Shown: positions 1 through 9,125 of the stretch, piece after piece
How positions within the stretch are numbered: position 1 is the first letter of the stretch
Layout: each line of letters opens with the position of its first letter
Source: Nitrospirota bacterium
GTDB taxonomy: Bacteria > Nitrospirota > JACRHL01
Reading direction: 5' to 3'
NCBI GenBank assembly: GCA_029858285.1
Contig: JAOUFN010000014.1
Location: forward strand, 1 to 64,000
DNA: 64,000 bases
The notes under the pieces: model-generated
What the model was told of the DNA's origin: nothing
The model's database searches: none
What the model saw: the letters and a program-made list of their open reading frames with translations, nothing else
Translations under genes and position numbers: made by a program

Positions 1-283
1 CCCGCCAGACCGCCAGAAGCCCCCCCCCCGACCGGCACCGCCAGCCACGCCCAGAAGCCACGCCCGTGGAGATCGGGGGGCCTGGCCCAAGACAAACCCC
101 GACGCACCCCACGCCGGTGACACCCGTCACACCAGCGGGCCCTCCAGCATAAAACGGCACAGACCCCCCAGGAAACCGACTAACCGACCCTTTGCCTCCG
201 AAGTTCCCGCAACCGGGCACGGACAACCGGAAGAGGAGGGGGTAGTCGAAGCGCCCTCAGCGCCTCGACACACCCCAAAAATA

Positions 284-311
284 ACTTCCGATAAGAAGTA
301 TTATGTAAAAT
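284..311 (+). other. dif: dif-like XerC/XerD recombination site
   Basis: The 28 bp read as an 11-bp left arm ACTTCCGATAA, a 6-bp centre GAAGTA and an 11-bp right arm TTATGTAAAAT. The right arm matches the well-conserved XerD half-site (TTATGTTAAAT in E. coli, TTATGTAAACT in B. subtilis) at 10 of 11 positions. The left arm begins ACTTCC, as in the B. subtilis site. It is AT-rich inside a very GC-rich, gene-free region, and the genes to its right run toward it. The chromosome dimer resolution role is inferred from the motif. A Xer-using mobile element site is the alternative. Confidence 0.68.
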
Positions 312-331
312 ACATTAACTTCATCGGAAGT
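284..331. repeat. 48-bp nested palindrome containing the dif-like site
   Basis: The outer arms are ACTTCCGAT (284-292) and ATCGGAAGT (323-331). Inside them GAAGT pairs with ACTTC, and the centre ATGTA-AAA-TACAT is itself a palindrome. Only two bulged bases and a short mismatch interrupt the whole. The right half carries an inverted copy of the XerC-like arm. A plain chromosomal dif is not expected to be palindromic over 48 bp. This layout recalls the folded attachment sites of phages and elements that exploit host XerCD. Confidence 0.7.
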
Positions 332-863
332 GGCTATGGGTGGTATAAAAGAGACTTGTTTTCATATGGTTGTGTGTTTTTGTCGCGGATGTTTGCCGCC
401 CCCGCCTCACCCTGTTTGTCGATACGACCGCCCAATCCATTGCCTTTGCGATACGCGAGGTAGCAGGCCCGAAACCGGCGTGGAATCACCCTGGAGCCAA
501 CATCCGCCAGGACGCCAGAACACCTCGGGGACGCTCGGACACCCTGGGATCACTCGACACACTTCAAGCGACCCACAACCGATCGCGGTGAACCCCAACG
601 ATAAAGCGGAATAAACCCCACCAAAGCCACCACCGCCCAGACAGAGCCCCAGGAGGAACCCAGCGGACGACAATGCAATCGCCCGCACACCATCACACCC
701 AGTCACCGGATGCACAGGGGCAAATACACACCTCAATCAACCATTTCAGTAATGGAACAAACCTGGCTGATTTTGTGGGGAATCACGTACAACCGGCCAC
801 ACACAACCGGACCTACAAGGCCGATTATTGGCCGGTCCAGCGCAATTGACCGAGCGGGCCGCC

Positions 864-1538
864 TCAGGACGGACTTTTTACCGTGCCGCCCTTGAGGCCG
901 GATTTCCGCCGTGAGGAAGAGGAATCCTTTTCAGATCGACTTGTTACAGCCGAAACATCGCCCTTTGATCTGAGTTTTCTGTCCGGGCGCGCGAACATCG
1001 CCGCCACCGACAACAGCATGGCTGTTTGATTGGCGACGATGGCCAATACCTCGCGACGGGTCTCCAGCAGACCTGCCACTTCTTCACCAATCAATACCAA
1101 CGCTCCGGCCACCGACCCGCCGTTCCCGGCCGCATCCCGCCGCAGCGGAATGGCCACACGAACCGTGCCCTCTGCCGTACCTGAAGCCACCGCCCCCCTG
1201 GACAAACACCGCTCCAGCAAGGATGACAGATCCGGACCGATTGAACGGGGGGCCGGAATGTCTCCCGCCCTGCCCTCCGGCGCCGCATGCCCCACACACC
1301 CCCATTCCCGACGCGCCCCCTCCCGTAGGTACAGAGCACAGGCGTCCAGTTGCAATGCGCCCTGCAACACCCCGCAAATGGCGGCGGACAGGGCTTTGCG
1401 GTCATTCACGTGAAGCACGCACTCCCCCAGATCCCGCAGGAGCGAGATTTCCCACACCTTCTCCCGCACCAGCGAGGCAGTGTGGTGCAGCGCTGCTCCC
1501 AACGTGCGGGAGGAATCGTCCATGAAAATTGCCGGCAT
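864..1538 (-). CDS. Stand-alone GAF-domain protein
   Basis: This 224-residue soluble protein has one recognisable GAF-like region, roughly residues 35-175. It includes the pattern LDACALYLREG and a later VRVAIPLRRD segment followed by VAGALVLIGEE. There is no kinase, cyclase, HD or DNA-binding domain. The last 40 residues are a Lys/Arg/Ser-rich tail. GAF domains bind small molecules or mediate dimerisation, so a sensory or adaptor role is likely; the ligand is unknown. It is on the same strand as the HDOD gene upstream, about 80 nt away. The ATG at 1538 lacks a clear Shine-Dalgarno, and a second ATG five codons in is possible. Confidence 0.7.
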   Translation of the reverse strand: MPAIFMDDSSRTLGAALHHTASLVREKVWEISLLRDLGECVLHVNDRKALSAAICGVLQGALQLDACALYLREGARREWGCVGHAAPEGRAGDIPAPRSIGPDLSSLLERCLSRGAVASGTAEGTVRVAIPLRRDAAGNGGSVAGALVLIGEEVAGLLETRREVLAIVANQTAMLLSVAAMFARPDRKLRSKGDVSAVTSRSEKDSSSSRRKSGLKGGTVKSPS

Positions 1539-1618
1539 GGTTGCTTAACCTTCAGGTGTTTCTAATCGCAAAACAGATAGATAACAACAAATCTTTCAAG
1601 TGGATGTGGCGTTACTTA

Positions 1619-2437
1619 TCAACCTTTTTCATAGGATGCGGGGTCCAGCGCCGGGAGTCCCCGAGTCAGCTCCTCCAACTCTCCCAGGTCATACCCGAGG
1701 GAGGCCGCCACGGCCGCAGGTTCATGGGAAGTAATAATCGGTTTGCCGTCGAACTGGAACTGGTCCCGGGTCAGCCATTCGGCCAGAAACACCAGCCGCG
1801 CCAGCGGGTGCTGGGTGGACAACGGCGCCTCTGTGAGGTGGTGTCCTTGAATGGCCGCAACCAGGTCGGTTTCAAAATTCCAGTGCCGGGCCAGGCGTCC
1901 GCCCGCCTCCGGGTGGGTGAAACCGAAAATTTCGATCTCTTCCGCCGGGGTCATCCCCTCCCCGCCCCCGTACGGCTTGTCCGGCAGGCGCACCGCCAGC
2001 AACAGGGCGCCCATGTCGTGCAACAGGCCGGCGGCCAACGCCTGTTCCGCCTGAGGGTGACCGAAACGCTCGGCAATGGCGCGGGCCACCACCGCGCAGC
2101 CCATGGAGTGGGCCCGGAACCGCCGCGGCTGAAACCCCGGCGAAACCGGCAGGGAGGTGAGCACCGAGGTCCCCAGCGCCAAGGCACGGATGGTGTCGTA
2201 GCCCAGCAACAACACCGCATCCAACACCGCCACCACGCGGCGCGTGCAGCCGTAATAGGCAGAATTCACCAGCCGCAGCAGGTTTGCGGACAGGGCCGGG
2301 TCGTACTCGATGACCACCGCCAGGTCGTGTACGGTGGAGCGGTCGTTGCGGCTCACTTCCAGAATTTTTCCCACCACCTCCGGAAGCGTGGGCAACTCGT
2401 CGGTGCGTAAGAGTCTCTTGAGGGAAGGGGTGTCCAT
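1619..2437 (-). CDS. HDOD-domain signalling protein
   Basis: The 272-residue product is a single HDOD domain (PF08668). Features include the opening LPTLPEVVGKILEVSRND, a DPALSANLLRLVNSAYYG block, AVLLLGYDTIRALAL and a LLHDMGALLL stretch that keeps an HD pair. HDOD proteins are non-catalytic or weakly catalytic HD relatives used in signalling, chemotaxis and cell-cycle regulation in proteobacteria. I chose the ATG before DTPSLKRLL. The frame runs about 47 codons further upstream, but that extension is arginine-rich and unlike the family. The stand-alone GAF gene follows it and could be a partner; this is inference. Confidence 0.82.
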   Translation of the reverse strand: MDTPSLKRLLRTDELPTLPEVVGKILEVSRNDRSTVHDLAVVIEYDPALSANLLRLVNSAYYGCTRRVVAVLDAVLLLGYDTIRALALGTSVLTSLPVSPGFQPRRFRAHSMGCAVVARAIAERFGHPQAEQALAAGLLHDMGALLLAVRLPDKPYGGGEGMTPAEEIEIFGFTHPEAGGRLARHWNFETDLVAAIQGHHLTEAPLSTQHPLARLVFLAEWLTRDQFQFDGKPIITSHEPAAVAASLGYDLGELEELTRGLPALDPASYEKG

Positions 2438-2662
2438 CAGAAAATCAACAGGATGGCGACAACTCCGGTGATCGCGCGCGCCAAAACGGCGTGCGACGCG
2501 GAAAAAAGACGGCTCTTTACCTGTCCTCTTTTCGGTCCGGGGACAAATTGTCTGTAATTTAGCCCCTATTGGGGGCACGTGGGGAAAACCGGGGGGCGCC
2601 GAAAAAAGATTCCGGAGGGGGGATGCAAAAAGACGGATCGGGGAGATCCGCCGCTGGAGCGA

Positions 2663-2881
2663 TTACCGCTCGCGGTAGATGATGCGGCCGCGGGTCAGGT
2701 CGTAGGGGCTCAGTTCCATGGTGACTTTGTCCCCCGGCAGGATGCGGATATAGTGCTTGCGCATTTTTCCGGAGATATGGGCCAACACGGTGTGGCCGTT
2801 CTCCATCTCCACCTTGAAAAAGGCATTGGGCAGGGTTTCCATTACGGTGCCCTCCACCTCGATCGCATCTTCCTTGGACAA
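2663..2881 (-). CDS. infA: Translation initiation factor IF-1
   Basis: This 72-residue protein is a full-length IF-1, an S1/OB-fold factor that binds the 30S A site. It has the diagnostic runs [30 protein letters not shown] and [11 protein letters not shown]. The start is a TTG at 2881 preceded by AAGGAG with a 6-nt spacer. No in-frame ATG would give the canonical N-terminus. It lies downstream of ettA on the same strand, separated by about 300 nt, so it probably has its own promoter. Confidence 0.97.
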   Translation of the reverse strand: MSKEDAIEVEGTVMETLPNAFFKVEMENGHTVLAHISGKMRKHYIRILPGDKVTMELSPYDLTRGRIIYRER

Positions 2882-3186
2882 ACCGGTCTCCTTCGCTGAT
2901 CAAATCTTTGGGCGGGGGCGCGGCCGGATGCCGTGCCGCCCATCAAGCGGGGCATTGTACCGCCCTTTGCCGAATGTTTGCAAAAAAGGAAGGGGAGAAT
3001 GCCAAGTAGAGCCGCTACCCCGTAACCTCCCCAAGACCTGTGGCCGGGGAAGGGGAAACGCTTCCAGGACACGGAGATACGACGGCATCCTATAGGACGT
3101 GGGGAGCCCGGAAGGCAGCCTGACAACCCCCGCCCGGCAGACCCGGCGCCTTATCAAGGATCGGTGCTGCGAATCGGTGCGACGAA
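2882..3186. other. Intergenic region between ettA and infA
   Basis: These 305 nt carry no gene. They hold the infA Shine-Dalgarno at the left end and the perfect 10-bp palindrome TCCTATAGGA at 3088-3097, about 210 bp upstream of infA. That palindrome recurs at 17290. I see no clear intrinsic terminator for ettA. Confidence 0.5.
3088..3097. promoter_or_regulatory. TCCTATAGGA palindrome upstream of infA
   Basis: A perfect 10-bp palindrome in an intergenic region. The same 10-mer occurs at 17290-17299 and a variant CCCTATAGGG core at 17377-17392. An AT-centred palindrome recurring in intergenic DNA of a GC-rich genome suggests a protein-binding site. The binding protein is unknown. Confidence 0.35.
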
Positions 3187-4860
<1,674 letters not shown>

Positions 4861-5242
4861 CTCGCCCTCTCCAAAAATCGTCCGCCGTGATTTTTTGCCG
4901 AACAGCCCCCGTCGTGTGGCGGCCACTCACCGCCCACGGGAAACGAATCGGCCCCCGCTACCCGTGCAAAAACGTCCCACCCCCCTGTCCGGGGTGTACA
5001 CATCGGTGCACCCGTACGCTCTCCGAAGGCGTTGCGGGGCGGTAGACAGGCACTTGTGCATAGCATACGGCGTGGACGTCCGGGGGGCAATCCGAACCGG
5101 ATTTACCGGGCACTTTTTTCCCGGTGCGGGGAAAATCTACATGGATTTCCCATACTTAAGATTGCCCCTGCAACACGCCGATAAATAAGCAGGAGATGGA
5201 ACGAACAGCGCCCGGAGCCTTTTTTCGAGCCACCCGGAAAAC
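4861..5242. other. Divergent intergenic region between ettA and the sigma54-promoted small gene
   Basis: About 380 nt without a gene. It must contain the ettA promoter (minus strand) and any activator-binding site for the sigma54 promoter at 5243. I see no clean sigma70 promoter or long palindrome. Confidence 0.4.
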
Positions 5243-5258
5243 TGGCACCGGATTTGCT
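5243..5258 (+). promoter_or_regulatory. Sigma54 (-24/-12) promoter
   Basis: The sequence TGGCAC-N5-TTGCT matches the RpoN consensus (TGGCAC-N5-TTGCA/T) at every conserved position, including GG at -24 and GC at -12. Transcription would start near 5270 and read the small ORF at 5331. The neighbouring convergent gene (5552-6958) encodes a GAFTGA-bearing sigma54 activator. In E. coli the related GlrR regulator drives sigma54 promoters beside its own genes. Assignment of this promoter to that activator is inference. Confidence 0.8.
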
Positions 5259-5330
5259 GAGAGTTATGGTGACAGACACGGCGGACCCGAAATTCCGGGC
5301 CCCGGGACGAGAACGAACAGGCAGAGCATC

Positions 5331-5492
5331 ATGGAACACATTCAGCAACTTTCCCCCGCCCAGACACTGCAGCACACCGCGGCGGGACCGTCCCAGACCC
5401 TTGCCATCCTTGGCAGCACCTTTGCCTGGGTTCTGCGCATCGGGGTGGTGGCCATCCTGTTCGTCATCCCCCTCGCCGCCTACGCCATGTAG
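5331..5492 (+). CDS. Small single-pass membrane protein (53 aa)
   Basis: The predicted 53-residue peptide has a polar, Gln/Ser/Thr-rich first half. A strong hydrophobic helix follows (about residues 33-52, beginning WVLRIGVVAILFVI), ending YAM. It lies about 60 nt after the predicted start of a perfect sigma54 promoter, which is the main reason to believe it is expressed. The ribosome binding site is weak. A longer frame from 5196 exists, but it would begin upstream of the promoter. The transcript ends near a stable hairpin (about 5496-5518) before the convergent activator gene. Function is unknown, and the transcript may act mainly as an RNA. Confidence 0.5.
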   Translation: MEHIQQLSPAQTLQHTAAGPSQTLAILGSTFAWVLRIGVVAILFVIPLAAYAM

Positions 5493-5551
5493 CTGCGGGC
5501 GTCCCGTCGGGATGCCCGGAAAGACCGACTGCGGAACGACTGGCGGAGGCC

Positions 5552-6958
5552 TCAGGCCTTGGCCTGTTCGGAGCCGGGCTCCAGCAAGCCTTCCTCGCGG
5601 TAGCGCGCCAGCTTGTTGTGCAGCGTCTTGAGGCTGATTCCCAGCAGCCGCGCCGCCTGGGTCTTGTTGCCCCCCACCTTGTCGAGGGTGCGGAAGATCA
5701 ACATGCGCTCCATTTCGCCAATGGTTGCTGCCTCGGGCCGTCCCTCCGCCGCGCCACCGGGCGCGCCGACCCCGGCCACCGAAGCCGCCGCCAGATGGGG
5801 CGGCAGGTGGCGGCGCTCGATCACGTTGCCGCCACACACAATCACCGCCCGCTCCAGCACGTTGCGCAGTTCGCGCACATTGCCCGGCCAGTCGTGCGCC
5901 TTCATGCGCGTCATGGCGTCCTCGGAGATCTCGCGCACCTCCTTGCCGTAGGTCTGGGCGTAGTGCCGCATAAAACCGTCTGCCAGCAGCGGCACATCCA
6001 CCCGGCGTTCCCGCAGGGGCGGCGCGTTGAGGGTAAAGACGTTGATGCGGTAATACAGGTCGTCGCGGAATTTGCCTTCGGCAATGGCCTGCTCCAGGTT
6101 GCGGTTGGTGGCGGCCACCACGCGGATGTCCACAGATATCTCCGCGGCGCCGCCCACCCGCTTGAGCATGCGGGTTTCCAGCACGCGCAGGAATTTGACC
6201 TGGGTTTCCAGGCTCATCTCCCCCAATTCATCGAGGAACAGGGTGCCGCCGGAAGCCTGCTCGATGTATCCGGCGTGCTGGCGGATGGCCCCGGTAAATG
6301 CCCCCTTTTCATAGCCGAACATCTCGCTTTCCCACAGCGTGGACATGATGGCGGAGCAGTTCACCGCCACAAACGGGGCGTTCCGCCGGGAGCTCATGTC
6401 GTGGATGGTGCGGGCCACAAGTTCCTTGCCAGTGCCGGATTCGCCGGTCACCAGCACGGTGGCGTTGGTGTCCGCCACCTGCTCAATCAGGGCGTAAAGT
6501 TGCTCCATCGGCTCGCTGCGCCCGAACAGGTGGCCGAACCGGCCCATTTCCTTGAGGGTGGACCGCAGGCGGCCCAGTTCTTTGCGATAACCCCGGCGCA
6601 CCATCGCCTGGTCCAGCAGAATCCCCAGGCGCTGCGTGTTGATGGGCTTTTCGAGGTAGTCGAAGGCCCCCGCCTTGATCGCCGCCACCGCTGTTTCCAC
6701 GGTGCCCTGGGCGGTAAATACAATCACCTCCACGTCCGGGGCGCTCTCCTTGACCGCTGCCAGCACCTGCAAGCCGTCCAGCTTGGGCAGGCGCAGGTCC
6801 AGCAGCATCAGGTCCGGTGCCTCGCGCTCCACCTGAAGTACTGCCCCTTCGCCGTCGGCGGCAGTGGTTACGCGGTAGCCCATGGCGTCCAGACGCATGC
6901 CCAGGGTGGTGAGGATGTTGGGGTCGTCATCGACCAGCAAAATATGGTGTTTCGACAT
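5552..6958 (-). CDS. NtrC/GlrR-type sigma54-dependent response regulator
   Basis: This 468-residue response regulator has a receiver domain (residues 1-120; acidic pocket D10-D12, phospho-acceptor D54, K104). An AAA+ domain follows (Walker A GESGTGKE at 172-179; GAFTGA at 219-224, needed to contact sigma54) and a C-terminal Fis-type helix-turn-helix (NKTQAARLLGISLKTLHNKL). The start is the ATG giving MSKHHILL; the frame extends 23 codons further but without family support. It follows the kinase gene by 19 nt, so the two form an operon. The layout resembles GlrR/QseF. A perfect sigma54 promoter lies just beyond its 3' end on the other strand. Confidence 0.93.
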   Translation of the reverse strand: MSKHHILLVDDDPNILTTLGMRLDAMGYRVTTAADGEGAVLQVEREAPDLMLLDLRLPKLDGLQVLAAVKESAPDVEVIVFTAQGTVETAVAAIKAGAFDYLEKPINTQRLGILLDQAMVRRGYRKELGRLRSTLKEMGRFGHLFGRSEPMEQLYALIEQVADTNATVLVTGESGTGKELVARTIHDMSSRRNAPFVAVNCSAIMSTLWESEMFGYEKGAFTGAIRQHAGYIEQASGGTLFLDELGEMSLETQVKFLRVLETRMLKRVGGAAEISVDIRVVAATNRNLEQAIAEGKFRDDLYYRINVFTLNAPPLRERRVDVPLLADGFMRHYAQTYGKEVREISEDAMTRMKAHDWPGNVRELRNVLERAVIVCGGNVIERRHLPPHLAAASVAGVGAPGGAAEGRPEAATIGEMERMLIFRTLDKVGGNKTQAARLLGISLKTLHNKLARYREEGLLEPGSEQAKA

Positions 6959-6977
6959 GGTCTCCGGCTGCATGAGT

Positions 6978-8504
6978 TCAGGAGGCACGGGCAATGGGTC
7001 CCGCGCCGGTGGTGGACGCCGCCGCAAGCGGCGTGGTGCTGGTGGTCACGCCAGGGTGCAGGCCCGACAGGGGCAGGGAAAGGCAGAACACGCTGCCCCC
7101 TCCCTTCGGACACCATACCCACACCCGGCCACCGTGAGATTCCACGATGCGCCGCGCGATGGGCAACCCCAGCCCGGCGCCACGCAGCCCGGACAGGGCC
7201 GATGGCGCCAGTTGGTGAAACTTTTCGAAAATCACCTCACGGGCGCTTTCCGGAATGCCCGGCCCGCGATCCGCCACGGAACAGATCGCCTCGCGCCCTT
7301 CGATCCCCCACGACAGGGTGACGGCGGCGCCTTCCGGCGAAAATTTGATGGCGTTGGATATCAGGTTGGTCAGCGCCTGACGGATGCGGTGGTGATCCAC
7401 CATCACATGGGCCGGAGGACCGGGGTGGGTGACCAGGTGAATGCCACGCTTCTCCGCCACCGGCTGCAATTCCGCCACCGCGCCGGACAGCACCGTGGCA
7501 AAGTCGTTCCCCTCTTTGAAGAAGGTCATCATGCCTGCGTCCATGCGCGACAAATCGAGCAGTTCGCTAATCAGGCGTTCGATGCGCAGCCCCCCGTCCT
7601 GGACGATGCCGAGCAATTGCCGCTGGCGCGGCTGAAGGGGACCGGCGACGCCGTCGAGCAGCAGGGAATTGGCCTCCTTCATGGACGTCAGCGGGGTTTT
7701 CAATTCGTGGGAGATGTAGGCGATGAATTCTTCTCGCACCGCGTCCAGCGACTCCAGGCGGTCGGCCATGCGGTTGAAGGCGGCGGCCAGATCACCAATC
7801 TCGTCGTCGGAGGCCACGGGCACCCGGTGCCCGTACAGCCCCTGCCCCACTTCCTCGGTGGCCGCCTTCAGCCTGCGCACCGGGCGCGTGAGGTACACCG
7901 ACAGCCCCAGGGCGGCCAACAGCCCGACCAGCACCGTGATCAACCCCAGCACGGCGGTGATCTGCGCGGTGCGGCCGCCGTCGCTGCGGGCCTGTTCCAG
8001 GCGGGCGTTCTGGGCGTCATTGATCGCGGTGGAGAGGTTGCGCATGCCCCGCGAGATGTTCTCGATCGACTCCCGCGTGTCCAGCCGCTCGGTTTCGGCC
8101 AGGGAGCCGGTTTCGAGTTGCATCACAAAGTTGGCCGCCACCCGGCGGGCATACTCCTTGTGCATGCCCGACAGGCGGGTAAGCATTTCCCGTTCTTCGA
8201 GGGTATAGGTGTGGCGGCTGATTTCGGACACCAGCGCCTCCCACTCCTGATTCTGTTCCACGAACAGCCGGGCGATGTCCGGGCTGCCCACCACGTAGAA
8301 CTTCTTTTCGTTGCCGGACTGCAGGCGAAACACCTCTTCCAGGCTGTACAGACCGCGCAACGCCGGGGCGGCGTCCTCGACGAACGCGCTATAGGTCCCC
8401 ATCACTTTATAAAGGGAGATGCCCGCGTAGGTGGCGATGCCGCCCAGCAGCAGCATGACCGCCAGGTAGCCGCCGAAAATCTTGTGTGTCAGGCCGAGGC
8501 GCAT
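6978..8504 (-). CDS. Membrane sensor histidine kinase (GlrK/QseE-like)
   Basis: The 508-residue kinase has an N-terminal membrane helix (about 10-30), a largely helical periplasmic segment and a second membrane helix (about 180-205, ITAVLGLITVLVGLLAALGL). HAMP follows, then HisKA with the phospho-acceptor histidine in ISHELKTPLTS, and HATPase_c (NLISNAIKFSPEG, DRGPGIP, GLGLPIARRI). It probably phosphorylates the response regulator encoded immediately downstream. The helical periplasmic domain without PAS or Cache resembles GlrK. The signal is unknown. A small Ig-like protein gene lies about 110 nt upstream on the same strand and may belong to the unit. Confidence 0.9.
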   Translation of the reverse strand: MRLGLTHKIFGGYLAVMLLLGGIATYAGISLYKVMGTYSAFVEDAAPALRGLYSLEEVFRLQSGNEKKFYVVGSPDIARLFVEQNQEWEALVSEISRHTYTLEEREMLTRLSGMHKEYARRVAANFVMQLETGSLAETERLDTRESIENISRGMRNLSTAINDAQNARLEQARSDGGRTAQITAVLGLITVLVGLLAALGLSVYLTRPVRRLKAATEEVGQGLYGHRVPVASDDEIGDLAAAFNRMADRLESLDAVREEFIAYISHELKTPLTSMKEANSLLLDGVAGPLQPRQRQLLGIVQDGGLRIERLISELLDLSRMDAGMMTFFKEGNDFATVLSGAVAELQPVAEKRGIHLVTHPGPPAHVMVDHHRIRQALTNLISNAIKFSPEGAAVTLSWGIEGREAICSVADRGPGIPESAREVIFEKFHQLAPSALSGLRGAGLGLPIARRIVESHGGRVWVWCPKGGGSVFCLSLPLSGLHPGVTTSTTPLAAASTTGAGPIARAS

Positions 8505-8614
8505 ACCACAATATCCCCGGCAACCTCAAAAACAGAAGGGAGAGAAAAAACGCGGTCCAGGAACGGCACTTCGGCGACCCACCATCGGCAATCAGGCATT
8601 GTTCAAGGACGCTG

Positions 8615-8944
8615 TCAGCGGACATCCACCCGGATTTCGTGGCTGGGCACCAGCAGCCGGTCCGTGGCCGAAGCCGCCCACACCTTGATGCGATGCGGCC
8701 CGGGATCCAGGCCGGAAAGCGTGGTCTCCTCCGCCGCGACGGCCTGACGGAATTCTCCATCCACGAACAGGTGAAAGCCGTCCGCTTCCCGCGCCCCCGC
8801 CAAATCCACCCGGACATCCAGAACGCCATCCACCGCGCCGTCCACGGTTTCCCCGTCCTTCGGGGTCACGATGCGAATTACCCCCGGCCACGCCGGTGGT
8901 GCGAGAAAACCGGAAACCGTATGGGAATGGATCATTCTGCCCAT
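8615..8944 (-). CDS. Small Ig-like domain protein of unknown function
   Basis: I do not recognise a named family. The 109-residue protein starts at an ATG with an excellent Shine-Dalgarno (AAGGAGG, 7 nt upstream), which rules out the longer frame. From about residue 22 it reads as one beta-sandwich: IRIVTPKDGETVDG, a FHLFVDGE core and DPGPHRIKVWAAS, similar in pattern to small bacterial Ig-like or DUF4399-like domains. No signal peptide is apparent. It lies upstream of the kinase-regulator pair on the same strand. In E. coli a lipoprotein gene (qseG) lies between glrK and glrR, but this protein does not look like QseG. Confidence 0.6.
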   Translation of the reverse strand: MGRMIHSHTVSGFLAPPAWPGVIRIVTPKDGETVDGAVDGVLDVRVDLAGAREADGFHLFVDGEFRQAVAAEETTLSGLDPGPHRIKVWAASATDRLLVPSHEIRVDVR

Positions 8945-9125
8945 GCGCGGCCCTCCTTTTTGGTGGGGCCCGGCCAATGGCACCGGAACCGGCGAATCCA
9001 CCGCCGCAGGCCACGCCCGCTACGCCGCAGATTTGGGCATCGTACCAACCCCCACCGGGGGAGTCAACCGACGCCGGTGGCCGCGCGGAGCCCCCTCCCG
9101 GACCGGTTTTTCCGCGCCGCGGCGG

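Larger units (their letters stand above)
1..863. other. Gene-free region around a dif-like site
   Basis: I see no convincing gene in this stretch. Its short open frames have arginine-, proline- and cysteine-rich translations with no family resemblance and no ribosome binding site. The plus strand is strikingly C-rich over G. The only clear structure is the AT-rich palindrome at 284-331, which contains a dif-like Xer site. The genes that follow on the right are almost all on the minus strand. Confidence 0.6.

Noticed and set aside
284-331. loxP-like site
   Set aside because: The general form (two arms around a spacer, ATAACTTC start) resembles loxP, but the XerD-type arm TTATGTAAAAT and 6-bp centre fit dif far better.
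330-614. Possible 94-codon gene right after the dif-like palindrome
   Set aside because: The translation is Cys/Pro/Arg-rich, matches no family, overlaps other open frames in the same place and lacks a ribosome binding site.
5196-5492. Longer 98-codon version of the small membrane ORF
   Set aside because: Its start lies upstream of the perfect sigma54 promoter and its Shine-Dalgarno abuts the start codon with no spacer; the 53-codon version fits better.
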